Shown: positions 23,123 to 32,923 of the stretch, one piece after another | Layout of the letters: each line of letters opens with the position of its first letter | How positions within the stretch are numbered: the stretch's first letter is position 1 | Assembly: GCA_007026445.1 (NCBI GenBank) | Contig: VDMD01000002.1 | Location: forward strand, 2,914,001-2,978,000 | Source of the DNA: Schizophyllum amplum | Lineage: Eukaryota > Basidiomycota > Agaricomycetes > Agaricales > Schizophyllaceae | Length of the DNA stretch: 64,000 nt | Direction of reading: 5' to 3' | The notes under the pieces: model-generated | The model's input: only the letters and a program-made list of their open reading frames with translations | What the model was told of the DNA's origin: nothing | The model's database searches: none | Made by a program: the position numbers and the translations under genes

Positions 23123-24278
23123 ATGGCTGACCCTAAATACTCCCAAGACACCTTCAAGCCGCTGCTCAACCGTGTCGCACAGAAGCCCGAGTACTTTACG
23201 GCAAAGGACCTGCGGCTCGCGCTCGAGCATGTTTTCACGCCAGGCGCACTCCCGGACGCTGTCGTCGGCGCATTCCTGACTGCGCTGCACCTGCACCGCA
23301 TCGAGCGCCGACCAGAGATGCTGCAGACCGCGGCGAGCGTGCTGCGCGAGCGTGCACTGAAAGCCGATGTGGAGAAGTGGGATGAGGACTTTGTGGTCGA
23401 TATCGTCGGCACTGGCGGCGATGGGTACTCGCTGTTCAATGTCAGCACCACCGCAGCCATCGTAGCAGCAGGAGCCGGTGCGCGTGTCATCAAGGTGCGC
23501 TTACCTCTCACCGCGGTTATGCTTGACAGCTAACAAGGCCGTCTAGCACGGCTCCCGCGCGAGCACGTCTGCCTCCGGGTCTGCGGATCTCCTACAGTCT
23601 TTGGACTGCCTCTTCCCCGCCCCCTCCCCGGACATCGCGAACCCGATCCCAAAGATCCCTTTTACCTTCATCCTTGCCCCACACTATCATCCCGCGCTCG
23701 CTCACTTGGCACCATACCGCAAAGCGCTCCCCTTCCGCACCATGTTCAACGTCCTCGGACCCTTGTTAAACCCCGCAAAACCAAAGGGCATGGTCCTCGG
23801 CGTCGCTGAGAAGGAGATCGGCGAGACCTTCGCGCGCAGCGTGAAGGAGGGCGGCGTGCAGCGCGCCATGGTCGTGTGCGGGTATGAGGGCCTGGACGAG
23901 ATCAGCTGCGCCAGCCCGACGCGTGTGTGGATGTTCGACTCGGCCAAGGAGCAGCAGATCCGCGAAACCACCGTCTCGCCTGCGGACTTCGGACTGAAGG
24001 CGCACCCGCTGGCAGACGTGGCGGGAACGTCGCCCGAGGCGAACGCGCATACGTTCGAGCGGCTGCTGAGGAGGCAGGGGACGGAGGTGGAAGCGGACCT
24101 GCTGCCCGTGTTGGACTTTGTCTTGATGAACGCGAGCGCGCTTCTGGTGGTCGCCGGAGTTGCGAAGGACTTCAAGGAGGGTGTTGCTGTCGCGCGCGCG
24201 AGCGTGGTGAATGGCAAAGCTTGGGAAGCACTGGAGATCTTCCGTGAACAGGGACAGAAGGCGGCAGTACTAGCATAA
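23123..24278 (+). CDS. TRP4: Anthranilate phosphoribosyltransferase, copy 2
   Basis: Two exons (23123-23494, 23547-24278), 367 aa. It is co-linear with copy 1, with the same GTGGDGYSLFNVST loop, the same HGSRASTSASGSADLL block and the intron at the identical position between VIK and HGS. So this is a gene duplication, not a retrocopy. Differences are spread over the whole protein, most in the N-terminal 85 and C-terminal 120 residues, which suggests an old duplication with both copies under constraint. All catalytic blocks are intact. The ATG at 23123 is the first in frame; the frame opens 12 nt earlier without a start codon. It is bracketed by tRNA-Ser genes. Confidence 0.9.
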
Positions 24279-24412
24279 GTAGTCCTAGGTCTCGATCTAT
24301 TTTGCTAGCTGTGTGTTTATCGCGGCATCAGCAGGGCAGACGAGTAAGTAACAATCCTGCACAAAGGATGTAGGCGTGTGCTATATGTACATGAGGCGGC
24401 TAGTAAAACCAC

Positions 24413-24502
24413 GGCACTATGGCGGAGTGGTTAACGCGAGAGATTCGAACTTGTCCTATCTCTTCCTCTTCGAGGGCGCAGGTTCGAATCCTGCTGGTGT
24501 CG
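24413..24502 (+). tRNA. tRNA-Ser(CGA) with an 8-nt intron
   Basis: Same body as the AGA tRNAs (TGGCGGAGTGG D-arm, long variable arm, GCAGG/CCTGC T arm). Here the anticodon loop reads T-T-CGA-A followed by eight extra bases (24450-24457) before A and TCTCT. The insert is after position 37, the canonical intron position. Acceptor pairing GGCACTA/TGGTGTC includes a T-G pair. A T-run 17 nt downstream is a Pol III terminator. Confidence 0.9.
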
Positions 24503-25087
24503 TACACACGATAGATCGTTTTTTTTTCGTCGGCTCTCTTTCACGTGATACTGATGGGATTCGAACGAGCACGTGTCGTGTTGGTACCGCGCGCCTCCGC
24601 TCCTCCCCTTCTGCTCCTTTGACGGAGTCTTCTCTCAGCTGTGGAAGAAAAGCACATCGCTTGCATTCTACAAGGCTGACTGCGCGCAATGAAGTCAGTA
24701 GCGCCCACGTGGGATGATGGTTGCGCGTTGCGCGGCTGTGTTGCCATGCCGTGCGCCGGGTCAAAAGCGCGTCCCTTTTCTGGTCGTTTTGTCCTCTCGC
24801 CCATCTCCCCACACGCCGTGCTCTGCCCAACCGCAGTCCTCACCGCGTCCCTCCTCAGCTCAGCTCGTTGCGCTACCCCCACATTCGTTTTCCCTGCGCT
24901 CCTTTGGTTTGCAGATTCGCTGTAGATTCTTCTTGATTCCTAAAATCTCGCGTCAAGCTCCCTTTTACTTCCTTCTGTGGCCTGCTCTTTGCTTTTAACC
25001 CCCGCGCCCCGGATTCTGCTCAATTCGCGTCCGAGACCGATACCTTAGAGCCTGTTATCCTACACACGACAACTGCACGATCGAGAG
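24503..25087. other. Intergenic, pyrimidine-rich leader region
   Basis: No gene is supported. The half next to 25088 is C/T-rich on the plus strand (about 24780-25070), as is common upstream of basidiomycete start sites. Confidence 0.4.
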
Positions 25088-26216
25088 ATGGCCCGTCCTG
25101 GTGCGTATGTTGCTTCTAGCCGTAGGACATCCCAATTGACCATGATCGCAGCCCCGCGCCTGAACCGCTTCCCGCAGCGTCTGGACTACACGCTGGTTCC
25201 TGCGCCTCTTGGTGCGTATCCCTCACTTCCCCTCCCGCACCTGCGCTCCCACGCGCCGCAGAAATCGCAGCGGATACTGTCGCTGTGCTCTCAGGCCAGC
25301 TTGTTAGCCTTCCCCCCACATTTCCTTCTAACGCACCGCTTCCCCCACTACGCTCAGTTCTTGTGTGCTGATGCGGACAACAGATTTGTCCCTACCCGAC
25401 GTGACCGAGAAGTCGCCGCTGCCGGCCATCATCGTGACGCCCTCGTCCCCTTCGCACACGCACGCCCCAGACTACTTCATTGCCTTCCTCGCACCACCCC
25501 CGCCACCGACGCTGCGCGAGCGGCTTGCGGCAAAGTGGAAGGGCTTGCGATGTGAAAGCGAGGTAAGTGGCGCGCGGCCGCCTTGGGTTCTTCCGATGGG
25601 CGCCCCGTTCTACAACGACGGCGTCCCGTAATCTATCACTGTCCCCATTTCCTTCCACGCATGCCTTATTGACGCATCAACTCAGACCGGGCCTGTTGCG
25701 CTGCCACCCACGCCCTCATCCCCTACCACCCACACTCGTCCGGCCTCCCGCGGCGCGCGTACTGTATTGCTCGCCAGCGTTCTCGCGCTCGTCTTGCTGT
25801 GCCATGTCGTCTCCCACGGCATTTTGCAGCGTAGACACATGGAGTTCACCCCTGCGACCGAGGGTGCGAAGGATATGATTGTGGAGGATGGCCACCCGCA
25901 TCACCACGCCCATCACCATCATCATCATCAGCATCATGACGGTGGACATAAGCACGGCGGCGAGGACATGCACGACGCTGCGTTTGCTCATCATCAGCAC
26001 CAGTACGACGACACCGACGTTGACGCGCCTGCGGGCGACTCCTGGTTCGGCTGGCTGCAACCGGTCTGGGCGCACGGGGAGCGCGGCGCGGATTTCGTGG
26101 TGAAGGAGGAGGAGCTGGCGGAGGTGGACGTAGGCGACGCGATCGAGGTCGAGGTCGAGACTCACGAGGTCGAACTGGAGGTTGGTGATGTTGAGGTCGA
26201 AGCTGAGCTCGATTGA
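25088..26216 (+). CDS. Single-pass membrane protein with a His-rich segment, unknown function
   Basis: Four exons (25088-25100, 25152-25211, 25384-25562, 25686-26216); 260 aa. A Pro-rich N-terminal part ends in a basic stretch, then one membrane span at about 110-131 (TVLLASVLALVLLCHVVSHG). Right after the span is a His cluster at about 154-180 (HPHHHAHHHHHHQHHDGGHK) and the C-terminus is acidic (VEVEVETHEVELEVGDVEVE). The positive residues before the span would place the His/acidic part on the far side, in the lumen or outside. Clusters of this kind can bind zinc or other metals, but no transporter fold is present, so that is only a guess. No family was recognised. Confidence 0.7.
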
Positions 26217-26682
26217 GCGTTCGCGGAGACCTCTGTGCTGCCACGCGTTGCCCACAGCCTCGCGTGCTCTTCCGCAGATGCTGTCCTCTCTCCATGCTCT
26301 GGCACCTGACCGCTGCTTGTCCGTTTGTGCTCTTATTCATGTGTTCTGCTTTCGAGGTTATAAATTCCGGGTTTGGGTCGGCTTACCGTGCATATCAAGT
26401 ACAGTCTATGGCAACATCTATTGTGTTTATAACGGAACGAACTGGACCTGCCAGGAGCTACATATACTTAGGCAAGTACGCGGACAGACTACTAGGACAT
26501 GCATGAAGGACTTCCCAACATTCACCTCTGGATTCATGGTTGCGGAGACTCAAGGGGTGGACGCCTTACGTTGAGCCAGGCTTCGCATGCTAAGAGCCTA
26601 AGTATGTCGAGAACAGGTCGAGAATATGAACGAGCATCGACTCGCGTACGTACCGCGTGCTTCGGATTTGCTTGTTTACTTT
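26217..26682. other. Gene-free stretch left of the predicted transposon
   Basis: Composition shifts toward AT. Only short open frames without protein character are present. Nothing else was recognised. Confidence 0.4.
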
Positions 26683-27544
26683 GCCTTGCAAGGTTGTTGC
26701 AAGGTCTCTTCTCCCATATTGCCAGTGCTTGCGCTGTATAATGCGCACTGCTCGCGCGCGTTGTGTAACACGTGACCACGTCTTTCCTACCGAGCACTCC
26801 GCGGTCTTGCCGCAAGCCTTTGTTTTGTACCAAAGGCATACCACGAAGATTGTGTATGCGTGTTTGCGCTTATGATGGCCGGTCAGCTGACCATGTTCGA
26901 CAGACTTCATTAAGTATTATTACATTTAGGCTCCGTTCGGGAAACATAATCACGTTTTAGTTATCTGACGTACCTGCCTTACTTTAAGCTTACAAGCGAA
27001 TTTCTCGAAGTTCGGCGAGCTTGCGAAGGGTCGCGGCTTGATTTGCCTGCCTTTAAGGCAGCTACGTCAGGAAACTTAGCTGACGTGTTTCTGTTTCCCG
27101 AGCGGAGCGTAACTTACACTAGAAAGCTCCGGTCTAGCCGGTCTTTAGCAGTGGTGACCAAGTCCTCCGCTCGCGGCGAAGCCGTGTCGGGGGGCTTGGT
27201 GATACTCGTCATGATTTTGACAGGAAGAGCTTGCTGCTTACGATCGGATTTGTGACACATTCCCATATTAGGTAGTGGAATCCACGCGGGCTGCGTCTCT
27301 TACTTCCTCCCGTCCTTTCGACGCCGAACAACCCTGAATCCTCCTCCTCGGTTTGTAGACCTCTGCTGAATGTAACAATCACATGCAGTGCAGCTTCAGC
27401 TGTGACATACATTCGAAAAGACAGCACCGCCGGGCCTGCACTTCAGGCTGGCTGCTGTTTGCACGCCGTGACGACAACCAGCATGTACACCCTGGTGACA
27501 GTTATGATGGCTTCGATATGGGTGTCGAGAGACCTTGCAAGGCT
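26683..27544. mobile_element. Predicted non-autonomous DNA transposon with inverted ends
   Basis: The left end contains TTGCAAGGTCTCTTCTCCCA then TATTG (about 26697-26721). The right end, read on the minus strand from 27543, gives TTGCAAGGTCTCTCGACACC then CATATCG. Both ends also carry the palindrome-like GCCTTGCAAGG. The roughly 860 bp between them has no transposase-like frame. A third, isolated copy of the end is at 7051-7080. TTT flanks both ends and could be a short target-site duplication. Family assignment is not possible from the ends alone. Confidence 0.45.
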
Positions 27545-27843
27545 TTAAGGTAATACAATCTCAGATGATAACTCAGCAATGCCGGTCATTACCGGCAAGG
27601 CCCGCTACCAAACTGAGCTGCACTGCGTTGATCTATACTTATTACCCAGCCTTTTGGCCTTGAAGCGGCTATCAGCCGCTTCGCAGAGCTTTGCAGTTCT
27701 TGCCTAATCCACCCACGCACGTGACTCCAAATCGGGATTAGCTCCTGTGGCGCGCCGCGCGCCTCCATAAACCCATAATTAGGGCGTTTCGCATACATTT
27801 ATGCCGTCAATTAATCTGAACGTCTCTGCTCGAACAGTCAACA

Positions 27844-28121
27844 ATGTCCCGTGACCGTTCTTGTCCTCAACCACCACCATCAACATCGCCGACGAAGCGC
27901 GCGGGAGAGGAGGGCGGCGTGCAGCGCTGCTGCACGCGTCACTATCAGGTGCGTGGTAGTGTGATACACGCAGGCGTCGTCTGATATGCTTATAGCTCGG
28001 CTCGTCGTCAAGAACGGCGTCGACGAAGCCGACGACGACGACTAGGTCGCGCAGCCGGCAAACGCCGACCGAAGAACCCCCCGCGTCCCCCCTCTTCGAC
28101 GTCGTTGCTGACGTGTCCTAG
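27844..28121 (+). CDS. Possible small two-exon gene, 76 residues
   Basis: Exons 27844-27948 and 27996-28121 are joined in phase 0 by a 47-nt intron (GTGCGT...CTTATAG). The product starts MSRDRSCPQPPPSTSPTKRA, is Arg/Ser/Thr/Pro-rich and ends PLFDVVADVS. Low complexity and position beside a repeat make a TE-derived or spurious model possible. No family was recognised. Confidence 0.3.
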
Positions 28122-28984
28122 ACAAGTCTTTCGCGACGGCTTTGGCCGTCGTCCCCTTCATTTTACTTTACATACATATATGTATGCCGGTAGAGGATTA
28201 GTAGTACCACGTAGTCAGTAAGCAGTAACCAGATAAGTAGTAACCAGACAACGAAGAACTTTGAAAATATATCACTAAGGAGCACAAAAAACTCGCAGCA
28301 GGCTGTCATTAAGCCGTCGGTGAGCGTGGTGAGCTCGAACTTTGCCCACCGACAAGTCGGCCAGCACACAAAGCCAAACAGTGAATAAATAAAAACCCTC
28401 TGACAGCCGGTTGAATTTAACGGCCTCAACGGCACCCGTCGGCAAGTTTCCGGAAGCGCTTTGACATCTAACCCCGTTAGGGGTCACGTGCATGGGTGGA
28501 TTCGGTGGCTCCTGAGCTTTGCTTGCAAAGAGGACAGAACTGATTCTTCTGACAGTGCTCAATGTCGCCCCTGGAAGTCCGAGCACAGTTCAAAGCTTGC
28601 GGGTACGCAAGGTGGTGCTCAGGATTGATTTCGAACCAAGAATCGAAACTTTGAAGTGGCAGGCCAGTCAGGTGAGAAGCACGTGATGATCTCCGACGCA
28701 CAAAACCCACTCATAAATGGTAGCCGGAATCTATCCGCTCCATCCGTCCTCCCGTCTCGCTCCCGTCATCAAGAAATGAGAGGCGGGCAAGCTTTCTGAC
28801 GAAGTACATCGTCTTTCTGGTCAGTAAGCAAACTGCTTACTGAGAATGGGAGAAGGGGCCGCGGCGCGGGCCATGAATCGCGGGTAGTACAACAGGTATA
28901 AAAGCTCGCTCTACGTTTGTTCCGTTGCATTCACTCCGCTGCCCAGAAGCCCCTGTGAATCCTCTCAGTATCATCTCCTGCGAC
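28122..28984. other. AT-richer intergenic region upstream of the NmrA-like gene
   Basis: No coding model is supported. The stretch at 28160-28300 is rich in TA and AGTAGTAACCAGA-type short direct repeats (AGTAACCAGA at 28226 and 28243). Confidence 0.4.
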
Positions 28985-30158
28985 ATGCCCAAGCAAATTA
29001 TCACGGTCTTTGGCGCCACTGGCAAACAGGGCGGCTCCGTCGTCGCAAGCATCCTCAACAGCCCCGCCGCGTCGACCAAATTCAGCGTCCGCGCGATCAC
29101 TCGCGATGTGACGAAGGACAGCGCGAAGGCGCTCGCTTCCAAGGGCGCTGAAGTAGTCGCAGTGCGTTAGATCACGCTTGCCACTATTTGTGCCAAAACT
29201 CACCATAGTGATGTGCAGGCCGACTTGAGCGACAAGGAGTCTCTGCGCAAGGCTATCAAGGGCGCCTATGGTGTTTTTGGTGTCACGGATTTCTGGAGCG
29301 ATCTCAGCGCCGAGAGGGAGATTACCCAAGGCAAGAACATCGCCGATATTTGCAAGGTATGCCCTGTTTGTGGCCCATTTAACCGGTCATTGACGACGTA
29401 TACAGGAAGAGAACGTCCAGCACCTCGTCTGGAGCAGCCTGCTCGATGTCACAAAGTGTGAGCGAATTTGCCTTGCGCGCGATTCATGCACCTCTGATTA
29501 GCAATATCTTATACCAGTGACGAATGGCGTCCTCTCCGAAGTGCGCCACTTCGACAGCAAGGCCACGGTCGAGGAGTACATCCGTGAGCTCGGCGTTCCC
29601 GCCACCTTCTTCCTCCCTGGCTTCTACATGGCCAACATACCCGGCATGAACCTCCGCGCCGATCCCGAGGGCAAGTGGTCGCTCGCGCTGCCCATGCCTG
29701 ACGATGCGCCAATCCCTCTCTTCGCCGCGGAGCACGATACGGGCAAGTTTGTCAAGGCGATCTTTCTGAAGCGGGAGGACACCCTCGGCAAGCGCGTCTA
29801 CGGCGCCACCGCGTACACCACGCCTCTGCAGATCCTCGACGCCTTCAAGAAGGTCTACCCGGTCTCGGGCAAGGAGGCTCAGTTCCACCGCCTGCCCAAC
29901 GATATGTTCAAGGGTATACTGGGCTCCATGGGTATGCCCGACTTCGCGCAGGAGGAGCTGCTGCAGAACATGCGGCTTATCTATGAATACGGGTACTATG
30001 GTGGCGAAAAGCTCGAATGGAGCACGTCGGTGAGTGGCCAGCTTGTTGGACTTTCACCGGTAGAACAGTGCTGACGTTTCCCTCAGCTTGTCGACGAGCC
30101 GCTCACTACGTGGGAAGAGTACATCAAGGGTAACTCTGCTTTGGCGGGCGCACAGTAG
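28985..30158 (+). CDS. NmrA-like family NAD(P)-binding protein
   Basis: Five exons (28985-29161, 29219-29356, 29406-29457, 29518-30029, 30087-30158); 316 aa. The N-terminal Rossmann motif reads ITVFGATGKQGGSVV, the NmrA variant GATGxQG. The RAITRD strand after beta-2 would contact NADP, and the middle has GVFGVTDFW and HLVWSSLLDV as in NmrA/HSCARG proteins. These lack the YxxxK catalytic pair of true short-chain reductases and act mostly as redox sensors or regulators. Whether this one binds a transcription factor, as Aspergillus NmrA does with AreA, cannot be told from sequence. The start has a consensus context (CGACATGCC). Confidence 0.88.
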
Positions 30159-31571
30159 ATCGCAGGTCACGTTGTACTCTCGTGGTGAAAGTGTCAGTCT
30201 TCGATTGCGGACGTCGCATTATGTTATGTACTATGGTCGTCGTGTATCTCTCAGTTCAGAGACAGTGTGCTATCCGAGTCAGAACGCCTGCCGTCCTGCA
30301 CGATCGATTACGCTTGTGAGGCTGTCGTCTGTCGACCTGTGCTCAGCTTCGAGTTGTGCCTCGGGCTTCGGGCAGTGAGATGTGCCAAGACGATGAATTA
30401 ATCGAGAGACGGGGTGGAGGCGGGGTTGCTCAGACCGGTAACGACGTCCAGCGCTTGTCCAGCGCGATGCAGATATCGGATTTCCATCTGTAATCTTCAG
30501 CAGGTCAAGTACTTGTCACAGGCTCGTCGCAGCTGGGTACAGTGAGCATTCCACCCGCAGACCCCCACACATGATTGGCAGGCCCCAGGGGGGACAAGCG
30601 CCGCCTCGGGGACGAGGGCGTTAAGTGTCGTGGGAAACTGATTAATGATTTGGCTCCGTTCGGCATTTACCGCACCCATCCTGCTCTCCTCCCCCGTGTT
30701 CCTATGCGGAATTCGCTCGCCACGGCGACGTCGTACGGACTTGCATCTGCTCTCGTCTGCTGTGAAACAGCCTCGCTGCCCGTTGTCCTCTCGTACCGGC
30801 AGTGCTTCGGGTGACACTGATTAATGAGATGGATTTATGACCGCTGATGAGTACCATGTCCTCTCACACGCGTCCTCCTCGAGAAGCGGAAAGCTTATCG
30901 GTAAGTCAGCCATTGTTCGGGATGTTCATGTACGGGTCTAATTTTCTGTAGAGCCTGGAGTGCGCTCAAGAGCGAAAGGCGTACACTTGGCGTTACCATA
31001 AACGCGATCTTCCTATTGTTCGCATTCGGGGATAGCGAGCCAACCATGCGCGGTCGCCGGTCATCTATCATCTTCTAATGGGCGCCTATACAGTAGTGAC
31101 TGCACACTGCCACCACCATCATTACAGCCTCGCATGAGGTCTGTAAGCATCATGCGGTATACGCTGTACCCCGCCGGCGGAGGTAATTTCGGGGTGGCAT
31201 GTGTCCATGCCCGACCTGTTACACTTCCCTCGCTGGTAACGCGGAGGACGAAGGCTTGGCGCCCTGCTCATTGAGGGAAGAACGCTTGATTGTCGCCTTA
31301 AAGGCCTCAATTCTGCGCTGAAGAGACGGTAGGGAAAGGTGAGGAGAGAATGCCGGGAAAGGGGAGTGCTAGGTGAGCTGAAGGATACGCAAACAGGATA
31401 CAGTAACAAGCGCCTAAACAGGACTTCTCCATCAGCAGGCTGCAGGATAATGCAGATCGACCAATGCCACCGTACCTGGATCGATCGCGGTCGTATAAAG
31501 GGCGGACATAAACATCGCGGCGCGTCACGCTCGTTCGTCCGCCCACTTCCCCGCTGCTCACCTGCACAACA
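30159..31571. other. Gene-free interval
   Basis: About 1.4 kb without a supported gene. A GC-rich segment at 30570-30620 (GGGGGGACAAGCGCC) and the MARVEL gene upstream region at the right end were noted. No tRNA or repeat was recognised. Confidence 0.4.
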
Positions 31572-32401
31572 ATGGCCTGGCTCCCACTCCTCCGCCTCAC
31601 TGTGCTCAGCACGAGCGTCCTATTCTCTATCATCGTGATAGGTCTCGCGGGGAACCTCATCCACTTCACGACCTACTGGTGGGGCTACTACTATGTCTTC
31701 TCCGCGCTCAGCCTCGCGACCGCGGTGCTCACGTTGATAACTCTCCCTGTCATGTGCGTTTTCGCCTCCTACTACATGCTCCTCTAGCTGACCGCATTCT
31801 TTAGGATTGCCGTGGACTTTATGCGCACGGGCGCCTTTACGAGCAAGATCGTCGTCGAGCTCGTGTGGCTCTTCTTCCTCTGGGTGCTTTGGATTGCCAG
31901 CGCGGGGATGTCGGCCAGCGCCGCGTCAACCGAGGTCTCCGGCGGGTGCAATTACATCGATAGTACGGGTCTCATTCAATCACCCTTGTCTCATGCTCAT
32001 TGCTCCTCAGGCGATCTCAACACCGCATGCCGCGAGATTTCCGCTATCACGGCCTTCGACTTCATCATCTGGTTCCTGCGTACGTACACTGAGCGTCCTC
32101 TCTCTCTATCTGACACGGCACTGATATGCATCCAGTGTCTGCCTACATGATCTCTCTGCTTGTCATTGCCATTCGTGGTCATCAGAATGGCGCGCCTGTC
32201 TGGTCTTCCTCCGTAAAGGAGCACTCGGCAGGTGCCGGGGTGCCCTCGGAGAAGCAGACCTACCCGACGACTACATACGTGCCCGCCGCGACGCAGCCGC
32301 CTGCTGGAGGACATCCGTACAACACGCCGCAACCGGCGCAAGGGACGTACACTGGTGGCGCGCCGGCGCAATATCCCCCTCAGGGTGCAGCGCAGGTGTA
32401 A
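31572..32401 (+). CDS. MARVEL-domain membrane protein
   Basis: Four exons (31572-31753, 31805-31962, 32011-32079, 32136-32401); 224 aa. Four membrane spans are visible: about 5-30 (LLRLTVLSTSVLFSIIVIGL), 40-62 (YYYVFSALSLATAVLTLI), 78-98 (VVELVWLFFLWVLWIASAG) and the DFIIWFLLSAYMISLLVIAI span at about 127-146. This is the MARVEL pattern of small fungal membrane organisers of the Nce102 or Sur7-like type. The C-terminal tail is Pro/Thr/Gln/Ala/Tyr-rich (PYNTPQPAQGTYTGG) and probably cytosolic. Role at membrane domains is inferred from family membership. Confidence 0.82.
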
Positions 32402-32923
32402 GCCGAGAAGGAGGATCTGCGCGTAGGAGCTCGACCGTAGGGTTGATGAAGTTCCTTTGGGATGGTGGACTTCCGATGTAATTATCCAGGAGGAGTCGAG
32501 CTTCTCCGGCTCGCTACTTACTCTTCTCATGTTCAAAACGTACTTCATGTTCACGAGTTTTGCTTTCGGTGTTGTATATATTATTTTGACAATACTCAGA
32601 AATGTGTATCATGAAGAGACAAGGATTGCCGCTTTCAGAACTTCAACAAGGATCTTGGACACGTGTTGGGGCGTTCATATGGCGCCCAATTCTTGCAATC
32701 CGGAGACGTCGCTTGCGATCAGCTTTCACATAATTAGACTTCCCCAACTCTTCGATTTGAAAGTATCCATTTGCCAGTCCTTTGTCCATTCCACGAGTAC
32801 ACTTGGTGTACAGCATTGCCGACCTGGTATACACAAATGTGCAGTCGCTTGTCATGCCCTCTCACAGCTCCTCATCGCCTAGCTCAACAGCTCATCCATG
32901 CCCACCAGAACTCGTCGCGCCGC
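32402..32923. other. Convergent 3' region MARVEL gene / GTB1
   Basis: Holds the two 3' flanks. AT-rich around 32520-32620 (TTGTATATATTATTTTG), consistent with polyadenylation signals. No gene was seen. Confidence 0.4.

Noticed and set aside
26931..30664. Shared word GGCTCCGTTCGG at 26931 and 30652 as a transposon end
   Set aside because: Only 12 bp match and the flanks differ; chance is likely.
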